From: Thalassia testudinum
Lineage: Eukaryota > Streptophyta > Magnoliopsida > Alismatales > Hydrocharitaceae
Length of the DNA: 64,000 bases
Direction: 5' to 3'
Assembly: GCA_037157565.1 (NCBI GenBank)
Contig: JAZHRO010000063.1
Coordinates: forward strand, 88,998,001-89,062,000
Positions 12,447 through 23,971 of this stretch are shown here, in pieces (positions within the stretch are counted from its first letter, which is position 1; every line of letters starts with the position of its first letter). The notes under the pieces are model-generated. The model was not told where the DNA came from. It did not search any database and saw only the letters and a list, made by a program, of their open reading frames with translations. The translations under genes were made by a program, and so were the position numbers.

Positions 12447-13998
12447 TAATGAGTCCATTAAAATGGACTAATATTAAGCCTAAGAATCTTTAATTGTACA
12501 ATTTAAGTATGTTAATAATGACAATTAAGTTGTAGAAGATTTGTACACCTCATGATTTAAGTTATAACATTCTATAACTTAATGATTTTATTGTTTTTAT
12601 GTGCAGGTAATAAAATGCACAAAGAGCAAGGGTGGGGGGACAAATTTCCCCAAACAGCCGCAACTCTTTCCCCCCTCCCCCACCGGACATTGGGGTAATC
12701 TTCTTCTTCCACCACCTTTCTCAGCAACTATGATCGGGGATTTGGGAAAATCCCTGAACTCACGCGCAAGGAGAGAAGTTAAAAAGAAGAGGCGGGGAGA
12801 GAGGAAAGCCATCCAGGAAGAAAAACCAAAAGCGTGCACCGTGCCCTCTTCCCCCTTGCAGGGAAAAACCTCCACCATCTACCGGCCCGCACGCACCAAG
12901 CCGCACCTCTCAACCGCGTGCCTTGCTGCAGGTGCTCTCCACCCGTGCGCCTCTTCCTCCAACCACTGCAAGCGCTCCCAGTGCGCGCACGCCATCTCCA
13001 GCGCCTCTCCCTCTAGCCATTGCAGGCACATTCACAAAGCAGCGTGCTCCACCTCCAGCCACTGCAGACCACTTCCTACCTTCAGCACCATCTGCCATCA
13101 CCGCGTACCCCACTACCTGCTAGCTAACCGCACTGCTTCACCAGCGCACGCACGCCCGCATGCCTCTCCCTCCAACCACTGCAGGTGCTCTCTGCCCGCA
13201 CGCCATCTCCAGCCACTGCAGGCGCTCTCAACTGCACTCCATCTCCCTCCAGCCACTGCAGACTGCATCCTGCAAGTGCCTGCCCGCACATCAGCACGCG
13301 TGCGCGCACGCTCACACAACCGCAGGCACCGCAGCAGCACCTCCGCCTTCTTGCTCCACAGGCCGGACCTCCAACCACCATCGCCAGCCACCTACGTCGC
13401 CACCGCTGCCACCATCGGAGAGCTCTCGACCTCGCCGTCCTCTTGAGGCTTGCCTCAACCCCCGCAGTTCTCTCTCTCTCTCTCTCGCGAGGAGGAGAGA
13501 GGAAGAAAGCCCTGTTTTCCTCTCAATTAAAATTTACATTCAATGCCATTGCCACCAATTTGATTTTTTTATTATTATTATATTATGGCAGAATTGCATT
13601 CAAACACTCATAGTTCTTTATAATTGCATGGTATTGATATTAACTAGTTTAAAGATTGATTTTGGACTTAACTTAAGTACTAATTGTCTTTAGTACACAT
13701 CACGTGAAAACTGCATGAATTCATCCTAAATTTACTGAGGATTTCTGTGAGGGAAAAGTACACTTATACCCTTAACTTTTTAGGTAATTGCAAATCTACT
13801 TTCCTTCACATTTTAAGTCTGATTTGAAAAGGGATTTCACACTATCCGAAATAACATTAAATAATTAAGTATTGATTGCATTATAGCCTCCCTATGGACA
13901 CGACCCGCTCTTCTGTGAGTGGTTATTTTCATTATTTTTGATTAGTCAATTTTTCCACCACTTAAATACTATAACGCTAAGCGAAAAGTAGTCTACCA
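12447..13998 (+). repeat. Element A 3' LTR
   Basis: The copy pairs with 2645-4201. It begins TAATGAGTCC, so the expected terminal TG has become TA, and ends CTACCA at 13998, followed by the target duplication GAGAC. It contains the same GC-rich repeat array (about 12860-13270) and CACGTG near 13701. Confidence 0.93.
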
Positions 13999-14003
13999 GA
14001 GAC

Positions 14004-14944
14004 CTTGGAGGTTACTCAAAGGAATGATACCCATTCCTTCTAAAGGTTCACAGAGCTTTTGGGAAGGAGTTGGGATCCCTGGATGGGCTCATTTGGAAGG
14101 AAATTTCCCATGGAATCTGTGTTTCAAATCTGGGATTGATTGATTGAGAATCGAGTGAGAAATCCTCACTCGAAACTCGATGGTGAAGGTTTAACCTTCC
14201 AAAAATGGCACGGGGACCTACTTGTGAAGAAGACAAAGAAGTTGGGGGGCTATTTGTAAGAGAATTCAAAAGTTAAGTTCCTAAATGAGATAGAAAGAGT
14301 CTGACTGGACCAAAATGCAAACTTGGTCAAGATGATCTTAGATTAGCCAAAATGTAAACTTGGTCAAGATGATCTTAGATTGGGCCCAAATTTTGGTACA
14401 AACCTAATTTGGGCCCAATGAATCCAATGGTGAAGTTAGATTTAGGTTTTGGCTAAGTTTGACTAGGTAATTTATGCAAAAGCTCAAATTAGGGCAAATG
14501 TCTGTCAGAGACTCTGTTTTGGGTCAAGACGGGTTCTGGTGATCAAATTGAAGGTTCCAAACCCTAGAGAATATTTTTCTATAAATTTTAGAGGGTTTAG
14601 GTGAATTTTGTTCTAACCAAAACCTTAATTAATGAAGCAAGTCTGTTTTTAGGATTTCAGAAGTTATTTAATTCTCAAAACACGCGAAAACCCATTTCTG
14701 ACTGTTCTAACCTACTTGTTGGATATTTAAGACCATTTGACCCTTAATTACCCCTTGGGACAACCCGTGGTTGTTCTGCAATTGACATATCCTGTCAAAT
14801 CTACAGTTTTACCCCTGTTTTCTTGTCTTTCTCTCTGAATGTTTATGCAATGAATTACAGTCCTCCGGCAGTTATGCAAGAGCATTTACTAACTTAATTA
14901 GATCAAAATGAGCTAGTTCATGGCTCATGATGGTGTTCCCATTA
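14004..14944 (-). repeat. Element E 5' LTR, part 2
   Basis: This is the continuation of the E LTR after the insertion of A. Its last 40 bases (from GAGCTAGTTCATGGCTCATG) match the LTR ends of C (20690-20734) and D (36570-36615). The terminal CA appears as TA. GTGAG at 14945-14949 is the likely target duplication of E, whose other copy lies outside the window. Confidence 0.8.
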
Positions 14945-15582
14945 GTGAGCTGGGCTTCAGTGATGTTTAAAGCAGACTTTTAGCAACATCTGTGATGTTG
15001 CTGTTTACCCAAAGATGATTTTTGGCCTTTTTCCTCTATTATAAAAGGACCCATCCTCCTCCACTTTTGGGGCAATCATCTACCTAAGCACTCCACCACC
15101 TCCATATAGCTCCAAACAAGGTTGTGAAGATGCTGAGCTACCGATGGAAGCTCCTCCATCGCTGTGGCTGCCTTGACGCCTTCTTCTTCCTTGTTCTTAG
15201 TTTTAGTTTCTTTGATAGTTGTTATTTTGTATATTCATGCATTCATCTACATTTGGTTGAACACAATATTTGATAATCAATTGAATATGTTTTTGATATC
15301 TTGTCTTTGCAGCTAGTTATCAAATCCTTATCACAATTCTCTAACCCTATCTCCCTTTCTCTCTTTCACTCTCTCTCTTTCTCTTTCTCTCTTTCGCAAA
15401 CGAATCAAATGATGAATTTTTGTGACATTGAAAGCGATTAAACAATTCGAATTCTTGCCTCCCTATGTTTGACACTTAGACTCACGTCTGATTCTTCTAA
15501 TTAAAATTGACATCATAAAATGTGCTACAACGAGCGATTTACACAAACGCATTTTACGATCATCACCACTATCTACTTTCCA
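14945..15582 (+). repeat. Element B 5' LTR, remnant
   Basis: This is the 3' portion of a plus-strand LTR left of which E inserted. It has a TATA box (TATAAAA, 15040-15046), a pyrimidine-rich stretch with CT repeats (15345-15395), and the lineage motif CCTCCCTATGTTTGACAC at about 15449. A block complementary to tRNA-Asp lies at 15520-15532. The end is placed at TTTCCA because a weak primer-site-like TGGCACCTGC follows after three bases. Pairing with the LTR at 17521-29032 is plausible but they are clearly diverged. Confidence 0.6.
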
Positions 15583-15968
15583 CTCTGGCACCTGCACTTA
15601 TTTTTCTCTCTTTTGTAACACCTGCCTGCAAATATTTCCAAGCCTGTTTATTTGATTTTTTTGCCCTTTTGGGCTAGGTATTCATCATTAGTTAGTCTGT
15701 ATTTGTGGATCACTGATTCCTAGACCGCATGATCATATCTTCATTGTAATGCTGACTCAACCCATTAATTTGATCATTAATTTTTTGGTTTAAGTCCTAC
15801 AAATGACGTTAAACTTAACGCTGGCTGGGAAGCAATCCAGTACTCCTTATAGGTAGTTTTGCATCCAAGTTGACCTGGAATAACAAGCTCAGTCAGATGA
15901 TATCCCCTCCTCTTGCTTGTTACTTGTCGATTTTCCTCCATACATTTCAATGAGGACATTGTAATAAA

Positions 15969-15982
15969 TAGGCATGGGGGGG
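15969..15982 (+). promoter_or_regulatory. First polypurine tract of B
   Basis: TAGGCATGGGGGGG lies just after the inverted repeat CAATG-AGGA-CATTG. It has the same arrangement as in A, C, D and F. Confidence 0.55.
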
Positions 15983-17509
15983 TGGACATTGCATGTCTTA
16001 TTTTTATGTCAAAAAAAAAAAATTACATTCATGCAAAAGGAATTTTTATCAAAAAGGTTTTATTAGGGATTTAATCTTAAGTTGATTCCTAAACTTAGAA
16101 TCCAATACAATTTCACACTTACACATAGAAATTGCAATGGATCCTCTGTGAAGACCGATAGACATCTTTAATTTGTTGAGAAGAAGTAATGCTTCTTCTC
16201 CTAAGCCCTTGGACAGTAATTAGGGAGTCAAGCAAACCATCTTCTAGGAGATCCACCAAACAAGTGTGAGGTGAGAGTAGAAAGTCTACTAGTGCTCTAA
16301 GGCTAGTATAAGGAATCTTAATTTCGGAATAATTGGATAATGATACTCGAAGTTAGGCATAATTTTTGCTCTTGGTTCCCGAGTATAAATTCCTTTTGTG
16401 AACTTTTGGAGAGCCACAAAATAAGGCAAATACGTAGAGAGCCGGTTCTGATAAAACTAGGACTAAGGTGGATGGTTATGACCGTCCTTTACTAAAACCT
16501 CAACTAAAAGAGGGTATTAATATCAAGGTCAAAAATACGTTGTCCCATCCATTCCTTTCCCGGTGCCAAAGTAGGCACTTCCACTAAATAAGCCACTCGA
16601 TATCCTCTTGAACACCCTCAATCCCAAATAATGCCTCGTGAATAAAAATGTGCATGAGTGCTGCATTTTGTTGTGTTGGAAGAAATAAATTAAAAAAAAG
16701 AGACAAAAGAAAAAAGAAAGAGGAAAGCAGAAAATATATATATAAATGTGAAAGAAAAAGAAAAAAAGAGAGTGTGTTAATTGCGTTGTGTCTATTTCAT
16801 ATCAAGCACATTGAGGTGACAAACATCCATTCCATTCATAGTGCACCAAGTACAGCCTTGACCTATTTTCTATATTTTTGACCACTTGAATACTGGCTGA
16901 AGAATTCTAACTTAGTCATAGGGTTATGAGAACCTAATCAAAGTATTAATGCCTTGAGCAGCCACCAAATATAGTGACAAATCTGGTGAGATTGTGAGCT
17001 CAAAAAGAAAAAAAAAGGAAGAAAAAGAAAGAAAGAAAAAGAAGAAAGAGAAAGAATGAGTACAAAGAAACTAAAGAGAGTATAGTTTTTCAGCCTCTCT
17101 CTAAGTTGATTTATTTAATAGTCTAGAAATCTAGGTTCGTAGTACTAGTCTATGTGTAGCACCAGATGAGTATGAGCCACCAAATACAAATCCACTTAAC
17201 TCAAAACATCTTCTACCTATGCCCAAAAGTCAGGGCCAAATTTACAGATTACTTTATAACCCCGAGGGAATAAGTCTGCCTATTCCAATAGAATTTTACT
17301 AAGGTTCCAGTACGAGCTTTATATATAGATTGGCTTTTCACTTTGATCCGTTGAATAGGCTTCAATAATACACTTTTACGACTACCTGTATTTCTAAAGT
17401 CTTGGATGAAAACAAATGAAATAAATCTCTAATAGAACTCTTGATAAGAAATCTATCATATAGGACTACTTTGCATTTAGTCATGCATTTGCTAGGGACT
17501 AGCAAGATT

Positions 17510-17520
17510 TAGGCATGGGG
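17510..17520 (+). promoter_or_regulatory. Polypurine tract of B at 3' LTR
   Basis: TAGGCATGGGG is immediately followed by TGTGATTGCA, taken as the start of the 3' LTR. Confidence 0.75.
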
Positions 17521-18035
17521 TGTGATTGCACAGCAATCATGCAACCTAAACACTTAAATTAAGTTAGATTCTAGCATAACTTAGGAACAATGCATGCATA
17601 AGTGTCATAATTCACATAATAGTTAGTTTGTTAACTGCATAAATAATATTGTCATTTTATGCACTAAAAGAGAGATGAAATTAAGTGCAGATGATTCAAG
17701 GCTGCAAATGATAGATCAGACCATATGAATCTGATCAGGATAATAACGGGAGTCCAATGCTTCTGGAATCATCTTGATCAGACAACCATGGCATCACATA
17801 CAATCCATAGAAGAATGGAGGCCAAGGAGCAACATGATAGAAATCCAAGCCTCATATGCCAAATCCAACCACACAAATGGCTCTAGATTGATGATCGTAG
17901 TCCAACGGTGCAAAAATCAACCAGATCGGAAGCCTACACCACCAGTTACAAAGAAGAGAAGATGGATAGCCACAATGGTGCCATGTGGCACCATCACAGC
18001 CGCCCCCCACCGCACCCCCAATCTCTAAAGAAGCC
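17521..18035 (+). repeat. Element B 3' LTR, part 1
   Basis: The U3 portion starts TGTGATTGCACAGC. Its reverse complement resembles the U3 end of the F LTR (33400-33680). A near-palindrome GGTGCCATGTGGCACC (a damaged G-box) lies near 17978. C inserted at 18035, and AAGCC at 18031-18035 is the left target duplication. Confidence 0.7.
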
Positions 18036-20734
18036 TGTTTCGAAACGTCTTGATCGGTTTTTTAAAGGATGTCACATTGCAGTATAGCCGAAAAAGCGCT
18101 CAAAACAAATAAAGATTTTATTACTCGAAAATCGGAGTATCTAAGGTCGAACACAGGGAGCAATTGGAATTTACTATTAATCTCTAGAATGTAATTGAAC
18201 ACTGTAATTACTCAAAACTTTAATTCAAATGTAACTGCATGAGTTTAAAAAGTAATTGAGGTAAAAAGAAAGAATTGGACGTCTGATCAATGGGATCAGA
18301 CGTCTTAAAAGTGTGTTTCCCTTCTTTGATTCTTCATCTTCTGATTTTCTTTATTTCTTCTCCTGCAGTGCTTTCTTGCTTTTCTTCTATCTTCTACGGG
18401 TCTTCGTAGTTGTCTCTCTGCATCCTTTGCTTCAGTTCCTTTTCTTCTTCTTCTTGTCTTCTATTTCTTTTCTTCCTCAGATCTTCTTCACTTTTTCCTT
18501 TGCCTCTTCCTTCTCTTCTTCCCTTGCTAGCAGCAGCCAAGTGTTCGCTTCACTCCTTCCATCCCTGCACAAACACAGCAAAGCACAAAACCTAACCCTC
18601 TACCCACACCCATGCGTATCTCTCTCTCTGTAAACCACTCCCAGGAAGCTCTCCAAGAGCCGGGTTAACGAGTCGGATCGCGTGCCCGTGACCAGGTGCA
18701 CCGGCGTGAGGGTGATGCACGAGGTGTGCGTGGGTAGTGTCAGGTCAGATCCGCCAGGTCTGTGTGGTGAAATCGCGGACGAGGCGGCATGAGATAGGTG
18801 AGGGACCTCACCCCAAGTGCGCTTAGAGGCAAAGAGATGATATGACAAAAATAATTTAAACCACGCCAGCGTCTTGTAGGTTACCGATGTGGGACTAAAG
18901 GTTGCTGCCTTTTCTCGCGCGCGCCCGCAGAAATCCTTCCTGCAATTGCCACAGCTGCAGACTTCGTAGCATCTCTTACTTGGTTAGATAGCTTCGCAAT
19001 GCTTCCCCGAGCGAGCTGCACCTGGAGCCTTGCGGTCCTGAAGCCTGGAGCGAGCTTGGAGCTTCTTCGAGTCGCCGTCAATTGCAACAGGGGCTATGAA
19101 TCTGTCAGACACGAAAATGGCCTCGCGGCCTAACCAGATCACCGAGGAACCTTCGCCTTGTCACGGTGAAGGTGAAGAGCAAGGTGACAGGCCGTGGGGT
19201 GTCCTAGGCGTGCATGCCTAGGTCATCTTGTGACCGGAAAGTTGGGTGTGTTCGGGGGTGAGTTGTGTGAGTATAGAGGGACTGTGGAGGGGCAGAGCGT
19301 ATTCAGTGTGGTGAGGCGGAACTTTTGCGACGGTTGGCGAGTCGTGTGGAGTTGCGGAGCGACGGGGATGACTTACCGGAGGGTTGACGAAGGGATGGAA
19401 GATGACGATGGTCAGGCGTGGTCATGGGGTAATCAAGTGAAATATAGTGGGGAAAAGAAAGAGGGAAAGATGTGGAGTAGTTCTAACCTACTTGCAGGGA
19501 TGAAGGGGGCTGAGAAGGCGGACGGCTGTACCTACTGTTGTCGGAGAAGAAAATGCCCAGTGGGGGAAGACGGCGGTGACGACGAAGCTAGGGCAGCACA
19601 CGCGGGTATTGCGCGACGCGGAGGAGGATGAGGAAGAAGTCTCTGCCACTGGTTTTGTGGCAGAGCGAAGAGGAAAGGAAGGAGAGCTCGCCGGAGCCCG
19701 TTGGACACCCTGGCTGGGAGGGAAGAGAGGAATCTGAGGTAGAATCCTGGCCAGGTCGAGCTGAAATTGAGCGGTCGGGTTTGGGGGTTCCTTTATAGGC
19801 ACAGGCCATGTGTTCTGGAGTGTGGAGGGCAAGCATTCGTCACCGACGGCTCATCGGAGAAGGAAAGTGGGTGGATACCCAAATCCCTCGTGTGTTCGCA
19901 CGAGAAATTAGGATCAAATCAAGGACCATGACTGGCCTCAGATGGAAGGGAATTCCTCAGAGAATCTCCCTTCCATTTCTAGGAGGGGATCTCTGAGGAA
20001 TCGGAGAGTATTCCCTCTCTAATCATCACTGGAGCAGGATTCTGCCCCAATAATGGTGGAAGGACCTGATTGCAAGGTTGGCGAGGAAGTTAGGGGGCTC
20101 TCTGCGATGATTTTCAAAAGTTAGGGACCAAAATGTGATTTGGGTGTACTAAATTGCAAAGTACGTCAAGATGACCTCCCCTTAGGTCTAAATTCTGGTA
20201 CAAACCTAATTTTGACGTAAGGAATCCAATGGTGAAGTTGGATTTTAGGTTTGATCACGTTTGACTGGACATTTTGCGTAAAAACTGAAATTAGGTCAAT
20301 TGATGAGCTAGGACCCTAATCTAGGTCAAACTAGGTTCCAAAGGCCAAATTGAATATTCTAAACCCTAGAGGATATTTTTCCATGAATTTTAGATGGTTT
20401 ACTTGATTTTTATCCTGACCGAAACCTTTTTGAATTAAGCGGGTTTGTTTTAGGGTTACCAAATGTTATTTAATTCCTGGATTGCACATGAACCCATTTC
20501 TGATTGACTCAACCCACTTTTTATCTCATGAGGACCATTTGACTTACGTTTTGCCTCTGAGAAATCCCGTTTATGTACTGCAATGGTAAAATTGCAGTTT
20601 TAACCTTTATTTCATATTTTCTTCTCAGAACACTTATTCCTTCTATTAAGCCTTCTTCTAGGTTATATAGGTGCTTTTATTCTCTTTATTGGGTCAAAAT
20701 GAGCTAATTATGGCTCATGATGAGGCTCTCATCA
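18036..20734 (-). repeat. Element C 3' LTR
   Basis: The copy runs TG to CA and pairs with 25166-27839. Landmarks: tRNA-Asp-like CATTGCAGTATAG (18075-18087) and the motif GGTCGAACACAGGGAGC near 18148. A perfect inverted repeat with arms GACGTCTGATC spans 18278-18304. The minus-strand TATA box is at 19791-19797. The TATA position implies a U3 of about 0.94 kb and a long R-U5 of about 1.7 kb. Open frames inside are not called. Confidence 0.93.
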
Positions 20735-20750
20735 TACCCCCATGCCTAGC
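20735..20750 (-). promoter_or_regulatory. Polypurine tract of C at 3' LTR
   Basis: On the minus strand this reads GCTAGGCATGGGGGTA, directly before the LTR. It is identical to the same site in D. Confidence 0.85.
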
Positions 20751-21169
20751 TTTTGCTAGTCCCTTAGCAAAATTTCAAGGTTTTAACTTCTGATCTGGAC
20801 CCTGTCTGTCATCAATTTTGATAAGTGCTTCTTTTGTGATTGGGTTAGAATGCCGACAATAGGCCTAGAGGTATTCAAGTACCAACCAAAATCTAGATCT
20901 GACCAGCTTTAGCCTCAGTCCTCCGCAAAGGTTTTTAAGGCCCACAGAAACTAACCTAGGATTTGTTGGACTCTGCGGTTAAAACACCCATGCTTGCGAC
21001 ATTTTTAGCCTAGGTTCAGTTTGCAGTGCATTTTTTGTAAGAGAGAGACAGAAGATTTATTTGTTTGGAGAGATTTTCTCTCTCTTTTCTTTTTATTTCT
21101 AGCTTCGGATTAGCTTTTCAACACGGTCTATATCAGATTCCTCGTCCCCATCATCAATCCTCAAGGGTC

Positions 21170-21325
21170 CCTGGCTATCGAGATTTCGAGATAATCCCTC
21201 CCAAGGCAACCATCAGAACCTTGGCTTTCGAGATTTCGAGATAATCCCGCCCATGGCGTTCCGTGGCCGAATTCAGACCCTGGCGATCGACATTTCATGA
21301 TAATGCCGCCCATGGTATCTGAACC
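21170..21325 (-). repeat. Three-unit tandem repeat in 3' region of C
   Basis: Three units of about 50 bp start near 21170, 21230 and 21279. Each begins close to CCTGGCGATCGA and contains GAGATAATCCCGCCCATGG or a variant. The same three units occur in D at 37063-37219. Confidence 0.75.
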
Positions 21326-22062
21326 AGTAGAGTGCTTACATGCCCCCAGTAGGATATTTAAATATCCTAAGAGACAAGCACCGAGAAGACGATATGTTGT
21401 TACGCATCTTCGAGGGGAATTTCCCGCCTCTCCGCGCTGAGAACTCGTCCAAATCAACTTGTGTTGATTGGCCGCTCCTAATCTAGGTGACCCTTTAAGA
21501 ACATTAAATGCTTTTGTGTGATTTGGATATTTATGCGCACTGAAACAGACTGTGTGTGAATTTGGGGTGCTTAGGTGACCGAATCCAGCAAATCGAAGGT
21601 CAGTTAACGACGTCGAATACTTCCTAAGCCTTAGACCTAATACTTAAGTTTTGCATTTTCCCCAACCTCTTGAGGATTATCTAGATTTTAGCGGATACGC
21701 GAATTTTTAAGCTAAAGAATCTAGCCAGAGAGGCCTAAAATCAGCGTTCCCGCTAATCTCTTGTTATGTTACCTTAGCACTTTTTCTCTTTTATTTCTTT
21801 TCTTGATCTGGTATAGAACTTCAGTTAATTCCTTAATATTTTACTAATGACTATTTCTTTTTCTTTTTCATTTTGTGCTCCTTTTGTCATTTTTGCTCTT
21901 TTTCTCCTCCTTGTGATTATGTGGCTCACAAAATTTCCCCCCTCCCCCATTTTTTTTTGTTCTTTTTCATAATTTTTCAATTTTTTTGTGTTTTTGACAT
22001 ATGTGAATTTTTTTGTGAGAATCCTTCTGATTTTTTCTTGGTTCTATATGTATGCACTTTAT

Positions 22063-22080
22063 CACCCCCCCATGCCTAAG
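22063..22080 (-). promoter_or_regulatory. First polypurine tract of C
   Basis: The minus strand reads CTTAGGCATGGGGGGGTGAT after a shortened form of the CAATG/CATTG inverted repeat. The position relative to the coding frame matches D. Confidence 0.55.
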
Positions 22081-22339
22081 TTTTGCAATGTCATTGTAAA
22101 CAGAGGGTGTGAAATAGTGTTGAGGTCAGGGACTTAGAACAGGATACATCGGGTGGGTGAATGGGTCAAAAATGACTGATGCAGATGATTTCAAGCTCTG
22201 ATACGTGTACCAGAGGTGGGATCAACTATCTAAGGATGAACTCAAGGTGCAATGGATGTGGAGTATAGATGGATAATCAGACGGGTCTCTATTTTTGGGA
22301 TGACGGGTTGCCTCCTGTTAAGCACTAAATTTGATGCCT

Positions 22340-23971
22340 TCAGCCAAGCGGGAAATGGGGTGGAGAGGGAGTGGTCAAATCAGTGGAATTTTGTAAAACA
22401 AGCACCTTGATTAAGAGCCTGGTTGGTCCAACCAGGTGCTTGTTAAGATCAGTAGGATGATGATGCAGCCCAAACCCAATACGTCTGGTGGGTTGAAAGA
22501 TGTAGATCAACAGATGCAAAACCCACCATATGCAATGTAGTTCTGATGGATATGGAAGTGAAAACTCGGGTTTAGGCTGAGTCGACTCAGCCTGGTCAGA
22601 GTAGGGTTCCAAAAAATAATCGATGTGTGATGTGGAAACCCTACAGGGGTGATCACGAAATGACGGCTCCTGTTTTTCGGTCTGATCAATGCTCGATACC
22701 CGGTATAGATATGGAGTTGAATCATCTGCAAACGGCTCAGTGAGAGGTGAATCGGAATAGAAATTGAGTCCGATTGCTGGTCGGGGTAGAGAACGGGTTT
22801 TGATTGGTTCTGCATATGTGGAGCAAGTGGCGTCAAAGAAAATTGGCTAATTATAATTAGGAAGCAGATTTTCTCCAATGTTATGGTCAGATTCGAAATC
22901 GTTGGAGAGTTTGCGAAAATCAAAATTTGAATGAGATTCCAGATCGTGAGTTCCACCATAGAATAAATCATATGTTGCAGATTCAGCAACCTAACTGGGG
23001 TCTAGCCTAAATGTTAATTCTGAGCTTAAAAAGGTGTCCCTATCTGGTAGAGGCTCAGGTTCTAAGCTAGTAGGGCAGACCCAATTGAAACCCCACTCGT
23101 CCAACTCCTCGGTTTCTATATCGTAGATTGGCATGACTTTCGAAAAATTGATTAGTTCCTTTGAGGATGTTGGCAAGGGATATTCATCAAATCGAGGCCC
23201 AAAATCATATTCTTCATTAAAAGATTGATTTTCTTCATATGGGGCCTTGAAATCTTTGAAATAGATTTCAGATCTATGTTCTAGGCTTAGGATGTGTGTT
23301 GAATCACTAGAATCTATGTTTGAATAACCTTCGAGGGTCACCTTATCAGAATAAGGGACGAAATTTACACCCTCGAGAGGTTCAGTTCTACTCTCATACT
23401 TGCAGGAGTTTTGGGATTCTAGAATGGGCTCATCATGGTATTTTCCTGCATTTGGAGCTTCCCAAGCTTCTTCAATATCAGGCACATTGTATTCTATTTG
23501 GGTTGGGAATCCACAACCATTTAGTGCCTCGAACCCGAGATTAGATTTATCCTCGATGTTGTCCCAAGATGGTTCATCATCTGTTTGTGGTATATACGGG
23601 TACTTTTGGTCAATAACTTGTTTTACTAATCTCATTATCTCTTCCCATTTTTCAATACTATCTTGGTGTTGCTTCCAAAGTCGAGGACTTGTCATACAGT
23701 GAAGGTAGTCAAGATTGTGCAGTTTTTCTATCTCAATGTATGCAGTAATGAGCAAGTCACGAGTTGATCCTTTTGTGGCTTCTGCTAATAGTACTTGGGC
23801 ACAAGTTATGATAAAGGTTGTGGTTGTTGGGACATCAACCTGAATGTTTCCTACTGGTGTTGAGGTTTCTTCATTTTCATAGAATTTCATGGCATCCTCA
23901 ATCATTTTATCTCTCATGGATCTCCAATATTCAGGTTTCTTGACTGGTAGTCCTAGGTGATTTGGCTGCAT
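22340..23971 (-). pseudogene. Element C unknown reading frame, two in-frame stops
   Basis: One frame runs from ATG at 23971 to TGA at 22340, 543 codons, broken only by TAG at 22991-22993 and TAG at 22847-22849. A TTG lies eight codons further upstream after an in-frame stop, so the ATG (MQPNHLGLP) is preferred. The N-terminal part is rich in charged residues (EYWRSMRDKMIEDAMKFYE, then IEKWEEIMRLVKQVIDQKY) and suggests helices. The middle is strongly acidic. The C-terminal part is rich in Pro, Ser, His and Tyr. I see no zinc knuckle, protease DSG/DLG, reverse transcriptase or integrase motif, signal peptide or clear membrane segment. It occupies the place of gag-pol in D. The function is unknown. 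Only two stops in 1.6 kb argues that it was coding until recently. Confidence 0.7.

Larger units (their letters stand above)
2645..13998 (+). mobile_element. Element A: complete Athila-like retrotransposon
   Basis: The element is about 11.35 kb, nested in the LTR of E. GAGAC target duplications flank it at 2640-2644 and 13999-14003. Order: LTR, tRNA-Asp primer site, leader, gag, protease, reverse transcriptase, RNase H, integrase, non-coding 3' region, polypurine tract, LTR. The two LTRs differ visibly (roughly 90-93% by eye, not computed). Gag-pol carries a frameshift and at least 15 in-frame stops, and integrase has a lost catalytic residue. It is an old, dead copy. Lineage rests on reverse transcriptase and integrase wording and the tRNA-Asp primer. 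Confidence 0.95.
15583..17520 (+). mobile_element. Element B internal region without gag-pol
   Basis: The 1.94 kb interior contains no gag-pol. After a degenerate primer-site-like stretch (15586-15595) comes about 190 bp of nondescript DNA. Next is the post-pol landmark GCTGGGAAGCAATCCAGT (from about 15821), then a first polypurine tract (15969-15982). A region like the 3' region of A follows, then a second polypurine tract (17510-17520). Purine-rich low-complexity stretches lie at 16680-16770 and 16995-17055. Either an internal deletion removed gag-pol or the family is non-autonomous by nature. No gene is called. Confidence 0.65.
20751..22339 (-). other. Element C 3' non-coding region
   Basis: This region resembles 36632-38161 of D throughout. 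It contains a three-unit tandem repeat (21170-21325) and a pyrimidine-rich stretch on the plus strand (21780-22060). The first polypurine tract is at 22063-22080. The post-coding hairpin landmark (near 22303-22325) has one broken pair relative to D. A minus-strand open frame at 21161-21457 is shared with D but has no ATG near its start, so no gene is called. Confidence 0.7.

Noticed and set aside
22507..22989. A 160-codon minus-strand frame in C
   Set aside because: It is out of frame with, and overlaps, the longer 22340-23971 frame, which reads through with just one stop in this interval and has more protein-like composition.
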